Below, in pieces: positions 35,619 to 45,097 of a stretch of DNA of 64,000 nt. Position 1 is the stretch's first letter. Each line of letters starts with the position of its first letter. The notes below the pieces were generated by a model, which saw only the letters and a list, made by a program, of their open reading frames with translations, was not told the DNA's origin and ran no database searches. The stretch spans positions 1 to 64,000 of the forward strand of contig NZ_FOAF01000003.1 of assembly GCF_900109575.1 (NCBI RefSeq), read 5' to 3'. The DNA is from Olivibacter domesticus (GTDB taxonomy: Bacteria > Bacteroidota > Bacteroidia > Sphingobacteriales > Sphingobacteriaceae). The translations under genes and the position numbers were made by a program.

Positions 35619-36983
35619 CTAGATCTTGGGGCTTGAAAAACCCAGCTTCTTCAATCCTCCCTTTACCTCTGGAGCACTCATGAATAAATTCCAGAGCAAT
35701 CCTGAACGTTGATTTTCGATCATGATCGGAATCGGTCCCTGATCAATAGCCAAATACCGCTTGGGGAACCAATCCTCCGTTTCACTATAAGCGTCATAAA
35801 ACCCGTACTTACCCCATACTTTATCACCCAATTGGTTATAGAGGTAATGAATTACCTGCATACTATATTCAGGCGTATAAGGATAAGAGGATAGTGCTGC
35901 TGTTGGACTGATTACACCAAAATCTTCTTTTGGGCTATGCCCAGCATAACCCTTCACCGAGTAGCTCGCCGTTAAACCCCAAGCATTTTCGCCATAGCCT
36001 TTAAAGTGTTTTGGGTTTTCAATGCAATACTGTCTTTGAATCAATGTTTGGTTTTTATTCAACTCCCAATAATCGGCATATTCATCTTTCAACTCGCGTG
36101 GATCCAACCCGAGATAAGAATAATGCGCCCAAAACATCGGACCAACGGTACCTTCATTTCCGTTGAAATTAAGTACTACAGGATAGCCATATTGTTCTGC
36201 ACTAGATTTAATCGCCCCTTTCTTGGCCCAACCTTCATGATATACTTCGGCAGGAACTCCATGTGTTGGTGAAGCTGCAGCTAACACATACATAATCAAG
36301 CATTCATTGTAACCGGTAACGGGAAAGTTCATTTCCCAGCCATATTCAGGGCTCCAATGCCAATACAAGACATTCTGACCACCATTACGGTACCAGTTCC
36401 AATCGATATCTTTCCACAACTTATCCGCTTTTGCTGCAACTGCTTTTTCCTGATCGTTACCTTCGGCAAAATATTGACGAACGCACAGTAAACTTTGCGC
36501 CATAAAGGCTGTTTCTACTAAGTCCCCACCATTATCTTTTGTACCGAAGGGTTTCACCTTCCCAGATGGTCCGTGTAACCAATGTGGCCAGGCACCATGA
36601 AAACGATCGGCCTTCTCTAAGTAATTAACAACTTGTTCTAGTCGTTGAGCTCCTTCCTGACGCGTAATAAAACCTCTTTCGATGCCTACCAGAATGTTCA
36701 TCACACCAAAACCACCCCCGCCGATAGTTACTACATCCTGATCATTTTCGGGATAAACGCCGTCCATATGGATACGTTCTCTGGCTAATCCCGACGTTTT
36801 TTCCGCTCCTTCCCAGAAATATTGAAAGGTTTGCTGTTGTACAAGGGTAAGTAAAGAATCATTCGAGAGGGTGTCTTTTTGCTGTTCGGTTTGCTGATTT
36901 TCTCCATTAGAAGCAGAACGTGAGCAGGAGAAGAATATGCATGCAGAAAATAATGATAATAATATGTAAGAATAAATTTTCAT
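35619..36983 (-). CDS. GH144-type endo-beta-1,2-glucanase lipoprotein (glucoamylase-family domain)
   Basis: This 454-aa lipoprotein has a signal peptide ending at lipobox FFSC (Cys20). The (alpha/alpha)6-type domain known in databases as glucoamylase family contains QQTFQYFWEGAEKTSGLARE, GGGGFGVMNILVGIERGFI, the DNGGDLVETAFMAQSLLC and WHWSPEYGWEMNFPVTGYNE segments. Characterised homologues (Chitinophaga Cpin_6279, B. thetaiotaomicron BT_3566) are GH144 enzymes acting on beta-1,2-glucan. It sits in the susCD operon with a GH3 gene, like the BT_3566-BT_3567 pair. Substrate assignment is inferred from this resemblance, not measured. Confidence 0.82.
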   Translation of the reverse strand: MKIYSYILLSLFSACIFFSCSRSASNGENQQTEQQKDTLSNDSLLTLVQQQTFQYFWEGAEKTSGLARERIHMDGVYPENDQDVVTIGGGGFGVMNILVGIERGFITRQEGAQRLEQVVNYLEKADRFHGAWPHWLHGPSGKVKPFGTKDNGGDLVETAFMAQSLLCVRQYFAEGNDQEKAVAAKADKLWKDIDWNWYRNGGQNVLYWHWSPEYGWEMNFPVTGYNECLIMYVLAAASPTHGVPAEVYHEGWAKKGAIKSSAEQYGYPVVLNFNGNEGTVGPMFWAHYSYLGLDPRELKDEYADYWELNKNQTLIQRQYCIENPKHFKGYGENAWGLTASYSVKGYAGHSPKEDFGVISPTAALSSYPYTPEYSMQVIHYLYNQLGDKVWGKYGFYDAYSETEDWFPKRYLAIDQGPIPIMIENQRSGLLWNLFMSAPEVKGGLKKLGFSSPKI

Positions 36984-37085
36984 TCGAATAATTGTTTTAG
37001 CGGTAATGTAGCTTGCATGAGCCGTGCTTTATTTAGATTTTTACGGAAGCTCATGCAAGTTTCATTGTATCTGATATGAAGCGTA

Positions 37086-37128
37086 AAAAACAAGTCCAGG
37101 ATCGATCTAGACTTTCTAGGACTTGTTT
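37086..37128 (-). terminator. Hairpin after susD (attenuating terminator)
   Basis: AAACAAGTCC (37088-37097) pairs with GGACTTGTTT (37119-37128), with an inner TAGA/TCTA stem; on the minus strand it is followed by TTTT. It lies 7 bases after the susD stop and 100 bases before the GH144 gene. It probably lets most transcripts end after susCD, keeping these at higher levels than the enzymes. Confidence 0.8.
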
Positions 37129-37134
37129 GAATTA

Positions 37135-38658
37135 TTAATAGCCTGGATTTTGCACCAAAACACCTCCACTGGCTGCAATTTCATCCTGTGGAATTGGGAA
37201 AATTTCATTTTTTCCGTCCACAAAATTTTTCCCATGTGCGCGCAACACCTCTCCTGCGCGACCTGTTCTTACAAGGTCGAAAAAGCGATCATGTTCCATG
37301 CCCAGTTCTAAGCGGCGTTCATTCCAAATGAGCTGTCTCAACTGTCCTTGATCTGTAAGAGTAATATTAGGAACAGCATTGGGGTTATCACCTCTCGCCC
37401 GTGTTCTAATGGCATTTAGCGAATTTAAAGCTTCGGCTGACATTCCTAACTCATTTGCAGCCTCCGCACGGATTAGATAAATCTCACCCATTCGCAAAAT
37501 CCGGATGTTCTTATTACTAAAGTCTGTACTTCCACCCTGTGTCTCCTGTCTTATACTAACATAGGCCTTGTAGTTATACCGTGGGTTGAATGCTGAATTC
37601 ACAACCACACCGTCAAAAAGTGTATTACCCACACTGATGATGGTGGCATCGCGTCTCACGTCGCCCTCGCTGTAAGCATTATACAGATCAGCGCTCGGTG
37701 TATTAAATCCCCATCCCTGAAACACTTGACTTGTTGGAACATTGAATTGCCCCTCTTTGATCCCTTGTACTTGTGAATATTGCCGCACGCTTCCATTCTG
37801 CTGCCCTGTACTTTGGATTTCGAAAAGCGACTCCGATGAATTTTCTCCAACTTCTCGCCAAATAGTACGGTAGTCGTTTACTAGTGCGTAACTGCCAACT
37901 GCTCCATTGACGATGCTATCAGTTAAAGAATAAGCCCTCTCCCATTCTTTGCGATACATAGAGACCTTCGCTAATAATGCGGCCGCTGCACCTTGCGTTG
38001 CTCGTCCAATATTTCCTGGTTCGTATTCCGTATTTTTCGGTAATGTTTTTAACGCAAATTCAAGATCACTTTTGATGAACGCATAAATCGAGTCGGGAGG
38101 CAATTGTTTAAATAACTCCGGTGATTGAGCGTCGTCATCGGATACAACTTTATCAAGCTTAGGAACATTTCCGTACATTCTGACTAAATTGAAGTAATAA
38201 AATGCTCTTAGATATCGTACTTCAGCGTAATATCTGTTTTTAAGCGCATCCTCAATAGTAAATAATGGCACATTTGCCAGTGCTTGGTTACAGTAACTTA
38301 TTCCTAAAAAATTACTATTCCAGCCGTCCTTAAATGATGGTGTGGTAGCAGTAAAAGTAAAATTATCCAATTGGTCTTTGTCTGTCCCTAAATCTCCCGG
38401 CGAGCTGCCTTTATCCGCGTCATCAGAGATGATACTCGTAGTACCGATCCACGCGAATGAGCTTTGCTCCCACGTGAGCAAATTAGTATAAGCGGCTGTT
38501 ACAAAGCGCGCCGCATTTGCTGGGTCTGCATAGGTTGAATCTTCACCAGAAGCAATATTCTCCGGATCTGGATTTAGCCATTCCTTATTGCAGGAGGAAG
38601 CGATAATCATTACCGCTAAAACAGCTATTATATTAATAACAAAAATATTTTTTTTCAT
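37135..38658 (-). CDS. SusD/RagB family outer-membrane glycan-binding lipoprotein
   Basis: This 507-aa SusD-like lipoprotein forms the lid of the SusC transporter and binds oligosaccharides at the cell surface. The signal peptide ends with lipobox ASSC (Cys23) followed by NKEWLNPDPEN. The SusD N-terminal domain and TPR-like helices include YYAEVRYLRAFYYFNLVRMY, and the C-terminal SusD_RagB region includes MGEIYLIRAEAANELGMSAE and ELGMEHDRFFDLVRTGRAGE. The start lies 4 bases after the susC stop. A hairpin follows its stop. Confidence 0.96.
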   Translation of the reverse strand: MKKNIFVINIIAVLAVMIIASSCNKEWLNPDPENIASGEDSTYADPANAARFVTAAYTNLLTWEQSSFAWIGTTSIISDDADKGSSPGDLGTDKDQLDNFTFTATTPSFKDGWNSNFLGISYCNQALANVPLFTIEDALKNRYYAEVRYLRAFYYFNLVRMYGNVPKLDKVVSDDDAQSPELFKQLPPDSIYAFIKSDLEFALKTLPKNTEYEPGNIGRATQGAAAALLAKVSMYRKEWERAYSLTDSIVNGAVGSYALVNDYRTIWREVGENSSESLFEIQSTGQQNGSVRQYSQVQGIKEGQFNVPTSQVFQGWGFNTPSADLYNAYSEGDVRRDATIISVGNTLFDGVVVNSAFNPRYNYKAYVSIRQETQGGSTDFSNKNIRILRMGEIYLIRAEAANELGMSAEALNSLNAIRTRARGDNPNAVPNITLTDQGQLRQLIWNERRLELGMEHDRFFDLVRTGRAGEVLRAHGKNFVDGKNEIFPIPQDEIAASGGVLVQNPGY

Positions 38659-38662
38659 GATA

Positions 38663-41600
38663 CTAGAATGTCAAATTTAAACCAAACATGTAGGTCGAAT
38701 AGATAGGATAAACATTTAGCTCAATCCCGGAGTTTATCGCTGAACCAGACGTAGCGATTGAGCCTTGAGGTGAATTGCTTGAGGCTGCACCAGCTATTTC
38801 AGGCGTGTATCCACTATACGATGTAAATACGAATGGATTTTGCGCCGTAGCGAACACCCGCAATTTGCTATCTTTCAAGAAAGCTAGCTTCTGATTATCG
38901 AATGTATATCCTAGTGTGATGTTATTTATTCTTAAGAAGTTTCCTGACTCAACATAATAGGTAGAAGGTCTAGGTATAGTATTTAGAGCAGCGGGATGTG
39001 AAGCATTTGTATTAGTTGGAGTCCACCTGCCTTCAAAAACTTCATTTTCAACGTTTTCATTACCGAAACGAACAGCACGCTTTCCGTTGAAAATTTTATT
39101 CCCTAGATTGCCATAAAGATCAAATGATAAATCGAACTTTTTGTAGTTTACTCCCGCATTGAACCCGAAATAAGTCTTGGGCTGATAAGAACCGACAAAT
39201 ACGCGATCGCTTTCGGTTATTTGTCCATCACCGTTTACATCTTTGTATTGGAAATTACCATTTTCATCAAATCCATCCGTTTCATACACCCAGAAACTTC
39301 CAATTGGTTCACCAACTTTAGAAAGCGTTGTAATTTCTCCATTCCCAAGACTACCGCCTCTTAATTGAAAGTTTCCAGTTACCTCATCGACAATATTTTT
39401 GTTGAAGGTCACATTAAAGCCAAGACGGTAAGAAAAGTCATCACTCTTTCTTTCTTCCCAATTTAATGCAGCCTCAAAGCCCTTATTCCTGACCTTTGCT
39501 CCTTGAGAATAAAGCGTATTATCTGCGTCCCCAGCGAGGGCAGGTAGTCGGATTGGAATATAAGCCTCTGTTAGTTTATTGTAATAACCAAAGCTTCCGG
39601 ATAAGCGACCATCCAACATCCCAAACTCCAGTCCTGCATCTATTCCTTTGGTGGTTTCCCATGATGCCAACGCATCTCGGCTTTGATTAAATGTTTGACC
39701 CAATGAAATTGGAAAATCGGGATAACTAAAGCCATAATAGCCTGTTTGGGCCAGCCCTTGTAAAACTGCCAAATTGTTATTGGCAATGGAGATATCATTA
39801 CCCACTTGTCCGTAGCCAACACGCAGCCTTAAATTGTCAAATAGATTTTGATCTTTCATAAAACTCTCGTTGGTTATATTCCACGAGCCACCAATGGAAT
39901 AAAAGGTACCCCATTTATTATTCACCGGAAACGAGCTAGACCCATCTCTTCTTAGCGATCCACTTATGTTATACCGGTTATCATAAGTATATGTCATTCT
40001 ACCAAAGTACGATACTCTTCTAATTAAATCTCCCCCATTGGCGGTATTAGCTTCCGGTTCAACAATTACTAATGTACTAGGATCTCCTTGATTTAAATAC
40101 CACAAATTCCGTTGATTAGGAACATCCGAAATCCGGAGATTAGACCGGTCCGCACGATCTCTTTCGAACGAATAGCCCGCCGTAGCATTAAGTTCGTGCT
40201 TCTCGGCGAAAGTTTTCGAATATGTCGCCTGCATGTTCATGATATAATAAAAGCGGTTCTGATTAATCACATTTAAGGAAGACCGATTGTTTTGTTGCGC
40301 ACTAAACACACTATACACTGGAGCATATATTTTGCCACTTCCATCCGTCTTATCAAAATTGAAATCTCCTCGTAAAGTAAGTCCTTCAAGTGGCCTAACA
40401 TTCACATATGCATTACCTTGCAGACGCGTACTATTAGAGAAATCGTTCGTATAATCAATGGCTGCCACCGGATTGCCTACGTTAAGGGCACTAAGATAAC
40501 CATATGAACCATCCGCATTACGTACAGGGGCTGATGGGGACATCCGATAAGCAGAAGAGAATGTGCTAGTTGGTTTGTTCTCATTCTTATTATGCGTCAC
40601 AGTCAAATTATGCCCAACAGACAAGTATGGAGCAATTTTATACTCATTGTTTATTCTTGCCGTTATGCGATCGTATTTGGCACCATTTAATATTCCTTGG
40701 TCTCCGAAGTAACCTCCACTAAAATAATAGTTTGTCTTTTCTGTTCCGCCACTAACACTTACGTCATAATTTTGAACCAGACCTTGTCGCGTAATCTCAT
40801 CCATCCAATCGGTTGTTTGTGTAGGTAGGTTATTCGGGTCGAAAACTACCGGATCACTTTGACCAGTTAGTCGATTGGTATTGGTAATGGCCTCATTTGT
40901 ATATATAGCATGTGATCGTCCATCTGCCAGATCTACACTATTAGTCATACTACGAAAACCTGCATAACTATTAACGTTAATACTCATTTTCCCCGTCTTG
41001 CCGGATTTCGTTGTAACCAAGATCACCCCATTACCAGCCCTACTACCATAAATAGCTTGGGCTGAAGCGTCCTTCAGAACCTCGACAGATTCGATATCGG
41101 AGTTATTGATATTCGTAATATCATCCGTAATTACACCATCTACAACATAAATCGGATTTTGATTTCCTGTAACGGATCCCACACCCCGAATACGCACTTG
41201 CGGTTGCGAACCCGGTTGGCCGGATGCATTAATCTGTACACCGGAGGCTTTACCTTGTAGACCTTGGGCCGCTGTCAACACGGGTTGTTTGGTTATTTCC
41301 TCTGATTTCACAGAACTTACTGAACCAACAATCTGGCTTCTCTTCTGTGTTCCATACCCTACCACCACCACTTGGTCCAACTGTTCATTAGCGCTTGCAA
41401 GTGTTACATTGATGATCGCCTGACCGCCTACGGGCTTCTCTTGACGGGTATAGCTTATAAAGCTAAATGTTAAGGTGGCATTCGATGGGGCGACAATTCG
41501 GTAATTACCTTCCGCATCCGTTTGCGTTCCTTTGGTGGTTCCTTTTACTAAAACACTCACCCCCGGAATTCCTTTTCCATCGAGCGAGTCAACCACCTTA

Positions 41601-41689
41601 CCTTGTATGGTTATTTCTTGCTGTGCAAAGGATGCAGCAGCAAAGAACATAAATAAAACCATCAGGCAGTACGTAAATTTGTACCTCAT
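38663..41689 (-). CDS. SusC/RagA family TonB-linked outer-membrane transporter
   Basis: The 1008-aa protein imports oligosaccharides across the outer membrane with TonB energy. In order: signal peptide (1-22), CarboxypepD_reg-like domain (about 26-100: IQGKVVDSLDGKGIPGVSVL), Ton-box-like QVVVVGYGTQ (106-115), plug domain (TAAQGLQGKASGVQINASGQ; DIESVEVLKDASAQAIYGSR) and a 22-strand barrel to a C-terminal Phe. Start at ATG 41689. It heads the PUL operon, with susD 4 bases downstream. A long regulatory gap lies upstream between it and the regulator gene. Confidence 0.97.
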   Translation of the reverse strand: MRYKFTYCLMVLFMFFAAASFAQQEITIQGKVVDSLDGKGIPGVSVLVKGTTKGTQTDAEGNYRIVAPSNATLTFSFISYTRQEKPVGGQAIINVTLASANEQLDQVVVVGYGTQKRSQIVGSVSSVKSEEITKQPVLTAAQGLQGKASGVQINASGQPGSQPQVRIRGVGSVTGNQNPIYVVDGVITDDITNINNSDIESVEVLKDASAQAIYGSRAGNGVILVTTKSGKTGKMSINVNSYAGFRSMTNSVDLADGRSHAIYTNEAITNTNRLTGQSDPVVFDPNNLPTQTTDWMDEITRQGLVQNYDVSVSGGTEKTNYYFSGGYFGDQGILNGAKYDRITARINNEYKIAPYLSVGHNLTVTHNKNENKPTSTFSSAYRMSPSAPVRNADGSYGYLSALNVGNPVAAIDYTNDFSNSTRLQGNAYVNVRPLEGLTLRGDFNFDKTDGSGKIYAPVYSVFSAQQNNRSSLNVINQNRFYYIMNMQATYSKTFAEKHELNATAGYSFERDRADRSNLRISDVPNQRNLWYLNQGDPSTLVIVEPEANTANGGDLIRRVSYFGRMTYTYDNRYNISGSLRRDGSSSFPVNNKWGTFYSIGGSWNITNESFMKDQNLFDNLRLRVGYGQVGNDISIANNNLAVLQGLAQTGYYGFSYPDFPISLGQTFNQSRDALASWETTKGIDAGLEFGMLDGRLSGSFGYYNKLTEAYIPIRLPALAGDADNTLYSQGAKVRNKGFEAALNWEERKSDDFSYRLGFNVTFNKNIVDEVTGNFQLRGGSLGNGEITTLSKVGEPIGSFWVYETDGFDENGNFQYKDVNGDGQITESDRVFVGSYQPKTYFGFNAGVNYKKFDLSFDLYGNLGNKIFNGKRAVRFGNENVENEVFEGRWTPTNTNASHPAALNTIPRPSTYYVESGNFLRINNITLGYTFDNQKLAFLKDSKLRVFATAQNPFVFTSYSGYTPEIAGAASSNSPQGSIATSGSAINSGIELNVYPIYSTYMFGLNLTF

Positions 41690-41796
41690 AGCAATTTGTT
41701 TGATTGGTTATAAATTTTTAATATAGTTTTAACACATCCCGTGTGTTTGTGTTTTCTGTTAGTGAGTACACCCTCACTTTGTTATGGTTAACAGAG

Positions 41797-41804
41797 CAAA
41801 GGTG
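41797..41804 (-). promoter_or_regulatory. Candidate -7 box of the susC promoter
   Basis: CACCTTTG on the minus strand resembles the -7 box TAnnTTTG (one clear mismatch) and would give a 5' leader of about 100 bases for susC. That leader contains a hairpin AGTGAG/CTCACT at 41761-41778. Confidence 0.4.
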
Positions 41805-41931
41805 TTCTATTGTTTTAAAAAACAGAAAAAAACAACCTATACATCTATACATCATCTATCAAAACACCTGCTCATTAAAAACAGAAAAAACCATAACAAT
41901 CTGTAAAACAAATAGTTGATAAACATTAAAA

Positions 41932-41984
41932 CCTCTCATTTTAGGAATCATATGTGTACTAAGTACACATACCTGAAAGTGAGG
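41932..41984. promoter_or_regulatory. Large nested palindrome upstream of susC (operator candidate)
   Basis: A perfect 21-base dyad (arms TATGTGTACT and AGTACACATA, central A, 41951-41971) is flanked by imperfect outer arms CCTCTCATTTTAGG (41932-41945) and CCTGAAAGTGAGG (41972-41984). It lies about 150 bases upstream of the proposed susC -7 box, in the gap between the PUL and its regulator gene. The remaining gap also has a 10-bp hairpin TTTTTCCTGT/ACAGGAAAAA at 41999-42031. Confidence 0.55.
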
Positions 41985-42159
41985 TAATGATGTAGTAATT
42001 TTTCCTGTCATTTTTCAATCAACAGGAAAAAAGCCTTTCAATAAAGGAACGGATGATTGAGAAAAAAGGGTGCGTGATAGATGTTTTACTTTCAGACTGA
42101 CTTCGACAACTTTGCTGATCCGCTTTCGGGATTAATATTCAACCCATGCTACATTTACA

Positions 42160-45090
42160 CTACAGCTCTATTAAAAATTCGGTTAAATTTTGGTCGTGTT
42201 CAAGGTTTAGTTTTTTCCGAAGTCTATATCTTCTAATTTCAACACCGCGGGTAGTAATGTTAAGGAGGGATGCAATCTCTTTACTAGACATGTTCATCCG
42301 TAAATATGCGCAAAGTTTAAGATCATTAGGTACTAATTCAGGGTGATTATTTTTCAGTTTTTTAAAAAAATTCTCGTGTGCCTCATTAAAACTTTCTTCA
42401 AAAAGATTCCAATCGCGCTCATCACTTCTGGCATCGTCAATGATTTTGCTTATTCTTTTTAATTGGTCGCCAGATAATTTTCGCCCTTCATTATCCTTCA
42501 GCTGTAGCAGCTCATCATGTACATTATTAAGCAATTCATTTTTATACACAATGTTCATCGCTGAGTTAGCCAGCTCCCTGTTTTTACTGGCTAATTCTTT
42601 CTCCAATTGGCTATTTTTCAGTTTAAACAAACGCTGCTCATTTTCAAACATTTCTTTCTGTAACCGCTCTTCTTGCTCGTGCAACGTTTTTTGATGGACA
42701 TCATCACGATGCCTTTTCAATTTATAGAGATAATACCGTCGTAAACCATATAAAGCTGTTAAAGCTAATATTGTATATATGACCCAAGCCAAAACACTCC
42801 TATACCAAGGAGCAGCAATTTCAAATGTTAATTCATTCACTGGCGTGACATGCCCATTAATACTGGCGCGCACTTTGAAAATGTATTTCCCTGGATCCAG
42901 ATTAGTAAATTCCTTTTGGGTGAGGGTGCTCCAGGCAGACCAATTCTTTGAATTGCCCGCTAATAGATATTGAAACTGTACATCATTATTAGAGAAATAG
43001 GGCAAAGCATAAGTAATACGAATATTATTTTGTTTGGCTTCTAAAATTAGTTCTTCTGCCGTGTTAAAAGCAATCAACCTGGCAGTACTGTCTGCTATAT
43101 CTTCAAACCGCCGAATGTAAGGGTCGGCCAATTTAACTTGATTTTGTATAGTAGTTTTTCGATATAAGGCAAAACCATCATCCAAACTAATTAATGATAA
43201 ATTGGGTGTTAGCCTGTTCACATTTTCATAGAAGCTCAACATGCGATTACTCAGAGCTTTGAAGCGCGTAGAATCAATAGCCACTTTTCCGCCTTCTCCA
43301 AAATTAACAAGCGCAATATGTCCCTTTCTTATAAACCAATATTTTCCGTCACCCGTTTCAACTACCTTATTTGCATTCGCAAAGGTCCCCAATCGCTCAT
43401 TGAGCTGTGTATAAGCATGAAACCGATCTGCGATTTCATCGTGTAGATAGAATCCCGAATCGGTTGCAAACACGGTTCTCCCTGCGAGGTCGAACACGTT
43501 AATATAAGGACTATTGGGTAAACCTTCCTTCTCTGTATATTTCTTTTGTTGCCTAACGCTATCTTGCTGCGCATTAAGTTGCAACCAAAAAAGGCCTTTA
43601 TAACCACTCACCCATAACCTATTTCCGGCTAATTGTTCCAAATATTGCACCGGCTCATTGAAATTGCCTATCTTTTTATCAAATTGCCATCCTTTTTGGA
43701 CCTTATTGAATATGGCTAAACCCGTATAAGTTCCCTGTATCAAGCGGTCATCTCTATCTTGCATAGGGCGCAGTGAATACCCACCTGTAACGGTTGACAG
43801 CCACTCAAGCTTGCTACCGTTGATTCTAAAGGTTCCATTATTATGTCCGCAAAGCAGTTCATCGCCTACCTGAAACAAATCCCATACCTGTCCTTGCGAT
43901 CCTTCCATTAAACGAAAGTTAAATCGGTTGTGAGTAGCCGGCCAACTACTATAGTATAAACCTTGATTAGTGCCAATATAAATGTTGCCTTTATAAATTT
44001 TCGAGGTATAAACTGTCCCTAAAATACCGGCTCTATCGTCATAGTAATAAATGGGGGAGTTAATTTCGATACGATCAATCCCATTATCGAGGCCGACCCA
44101 AATATTTTGAAATTTATCACTTTGTAAACTTAAAACGGTATTGTTCTGTAACCCGTTACTTTTATTTAGATGCTGAACCAGCTTACCTTCCTCGTTAAGT
44201 AAGTAAACGCCGTTCAGGATAGTACCAAAGGCATAATGATTACCTAAAACTTTTAGTCCATTGTTCAGTTGAAACTGTTGAAGCTCATTATTCGCCTCAT
44301 TGGCCCATGGCGTTACCTGTTTATTTTCTAAGACAAAGAGTCCTTTTTGAGCGGTGCCAATAAGGAGACCTTTAGCGCCAAACGGCAAAATAGAAAGTAT
44401 AATGGAACTGCCATATTGCTCTTTATCTGCCAACTTTATAAGCTTGCCTTTGCTAAATTCAAAAAGCCCTTTTGATATAACTTCTATGAGGTACCTCCCA
44501 TTCACCTGATAAAGGAAAAGAAAAGGATCTTTTGTTTTTAATACGCTTATCTTACCATTTTGGTACGTATAAATAGCGGAGAACGATTGGAATAAAACTT
44601 TTTCATCATCCGCATAAATCTTCCAGATCTCATCATGAAGCTTATCTTTATCGGATAACTGATCACTTAACGAGCGGTATGCCAATTGCCCAAATTTATT
44701 CTTATCCCAAACACCAAATTCTCCGAATCCGCCTGAATAAATTCCACCTTTTTTTCCAGCTGCAACAGCTCTCACAATAATTTTCCGCGGCATAGTAGAC
44801 AACTGCCAATGCTGTCCATCAAATGATAGTAAACCATCACTATTAGCAAAGTACATGGAACCGTTATAGCCGCAACTTGCAGACCAATTTTGATTGCCTG
44901 CCTCATATGCTGATTTAGTAAAGTTCTGTACCAACGGTGCGCCCGCAAATTGAATGTTTTCTTGAGCGGAAGATGTTCCTTCTTGATTAAAAGCGATGTT
45001 TGAGGGGTTCGCAAGCTTGGCATGCGCAGGCATCGAAACAAAAACCAAGGTTATAAAAAAGCCCAGTATTATGATCGGTTTACTGCGCAT
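42160..45090 (-). CDS. Membrane-anchored PUL regulator: two beta-propeller sensor, Y_Y_Y domain, LuxR-type HTH
   Basis: A 976-aa one-component regulator. A signal peptide (to about residue 24) precedes a periplasmic sensor of Reg_prop-type repeats (for example LQSDKFQNIWVGLDNGIDRI) to about residue 690. A Y_Y_Y domain follows (FQYLLAGNSKNWSAWSTLTQ), then one membrane helix (VLAWVIYTILALTALYGL), a long coiled coil and a C-terminal HTH (SSKEIASLLNITTRGVEIRR). There is no histidine kinase or receiver domain, unlike classical hybrid two-component PUL sensors. It lies just upstream of susC on the same strand and probably senses a released oligosaccharide. Confidence 0.88.
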   Translation of the reverse strand: MRSKPIIILGFFITLVFVSMPAHAKLANPSNIAFNQEGTSSAQENIQFAGAPLVQNFTKSAYEAGNQNWSASCGYNGSMYFANSDGLLSFDGQHWQLSTMPRKIIVRAVAAGKKGGIYSGGFGEFGVWDKNKFGQLAYRSLSDQLSDKDKLHDEIWKIYADDEKVLFQSFSAIYTYQNGKISVLKTKDPFLFLYQVNGRYLIEVISKGLFEFSKGKLIKLADKEQYGSSIILSILPFGAKGLLIGTAQKGLFVLENKQVTPWANEANNELQQFQLNNGLKVLGNHYAFGTILNGVYLLNEEGKLVQHLNKSNGLQNNTVLSLQSDKFQNIWVGLDNGIDRIEINSPIYYYDDRAGILGTVYTSKIYKGNIYIGTNQGLYYSSWPATHNRFNFRLMEGSQGQVWDLFQVGDELLCGHNNGTFRINGSKLEWLSTVTGGYSLRPMQDRDDRLIQGTYTGLAIFNKVQKGWQFDKKIGNFNEPVQYLEQLAGNRLWVSGYKGLFWLQLNAQQDSVRQQKKYTEKEGLPNSPYINVFDLAGRTVFATDSGFYLHDEIADRFHAYTQLNERLGTFANANKVVETGDGKYWFIRKGHIALVNFGEGGKVAIDSTRFKALSNRMLSFYENVNRLTPNLSLISLDDGFALYRKTTIQNQVKLADPYIRRFEDIADSTARLIAFNTAEELILEAKQNNIRITYALPYFSNNDVQFQYLLAGNSKNWSAWSTLTQKEFTNLDPGKYIFKVRASINGHVTPVNELTFEIAAPWYRSVLAWVIYTILALTALYGLRRYYLYKLKRHRDDVHQKTLHEQEERLQKEMFENEQRLFKLKNSQLEKELASKNRELANSAMNIVYKNELLNNVHDELLQLKDNEGRKLSGDQLKRISKIIDDARSDERDWNLFEESFNEAHENFFKKLKNNHPELVPNDLKLCAYLRMNMSSKEIASLLNITTRGVEIRRYRLRKKLNLEHDQNLTEFLIEL

Positions 45091-45097
45091 CCCTTGT

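Noticed and set aside
41999-42031. 10-bp hairpin as terminator of the PUL regulator gene
   Set aside because: The stem is good, but the downstream side on the minus strand (TTACTAC) is not a T-run; kept only as a structural remark.
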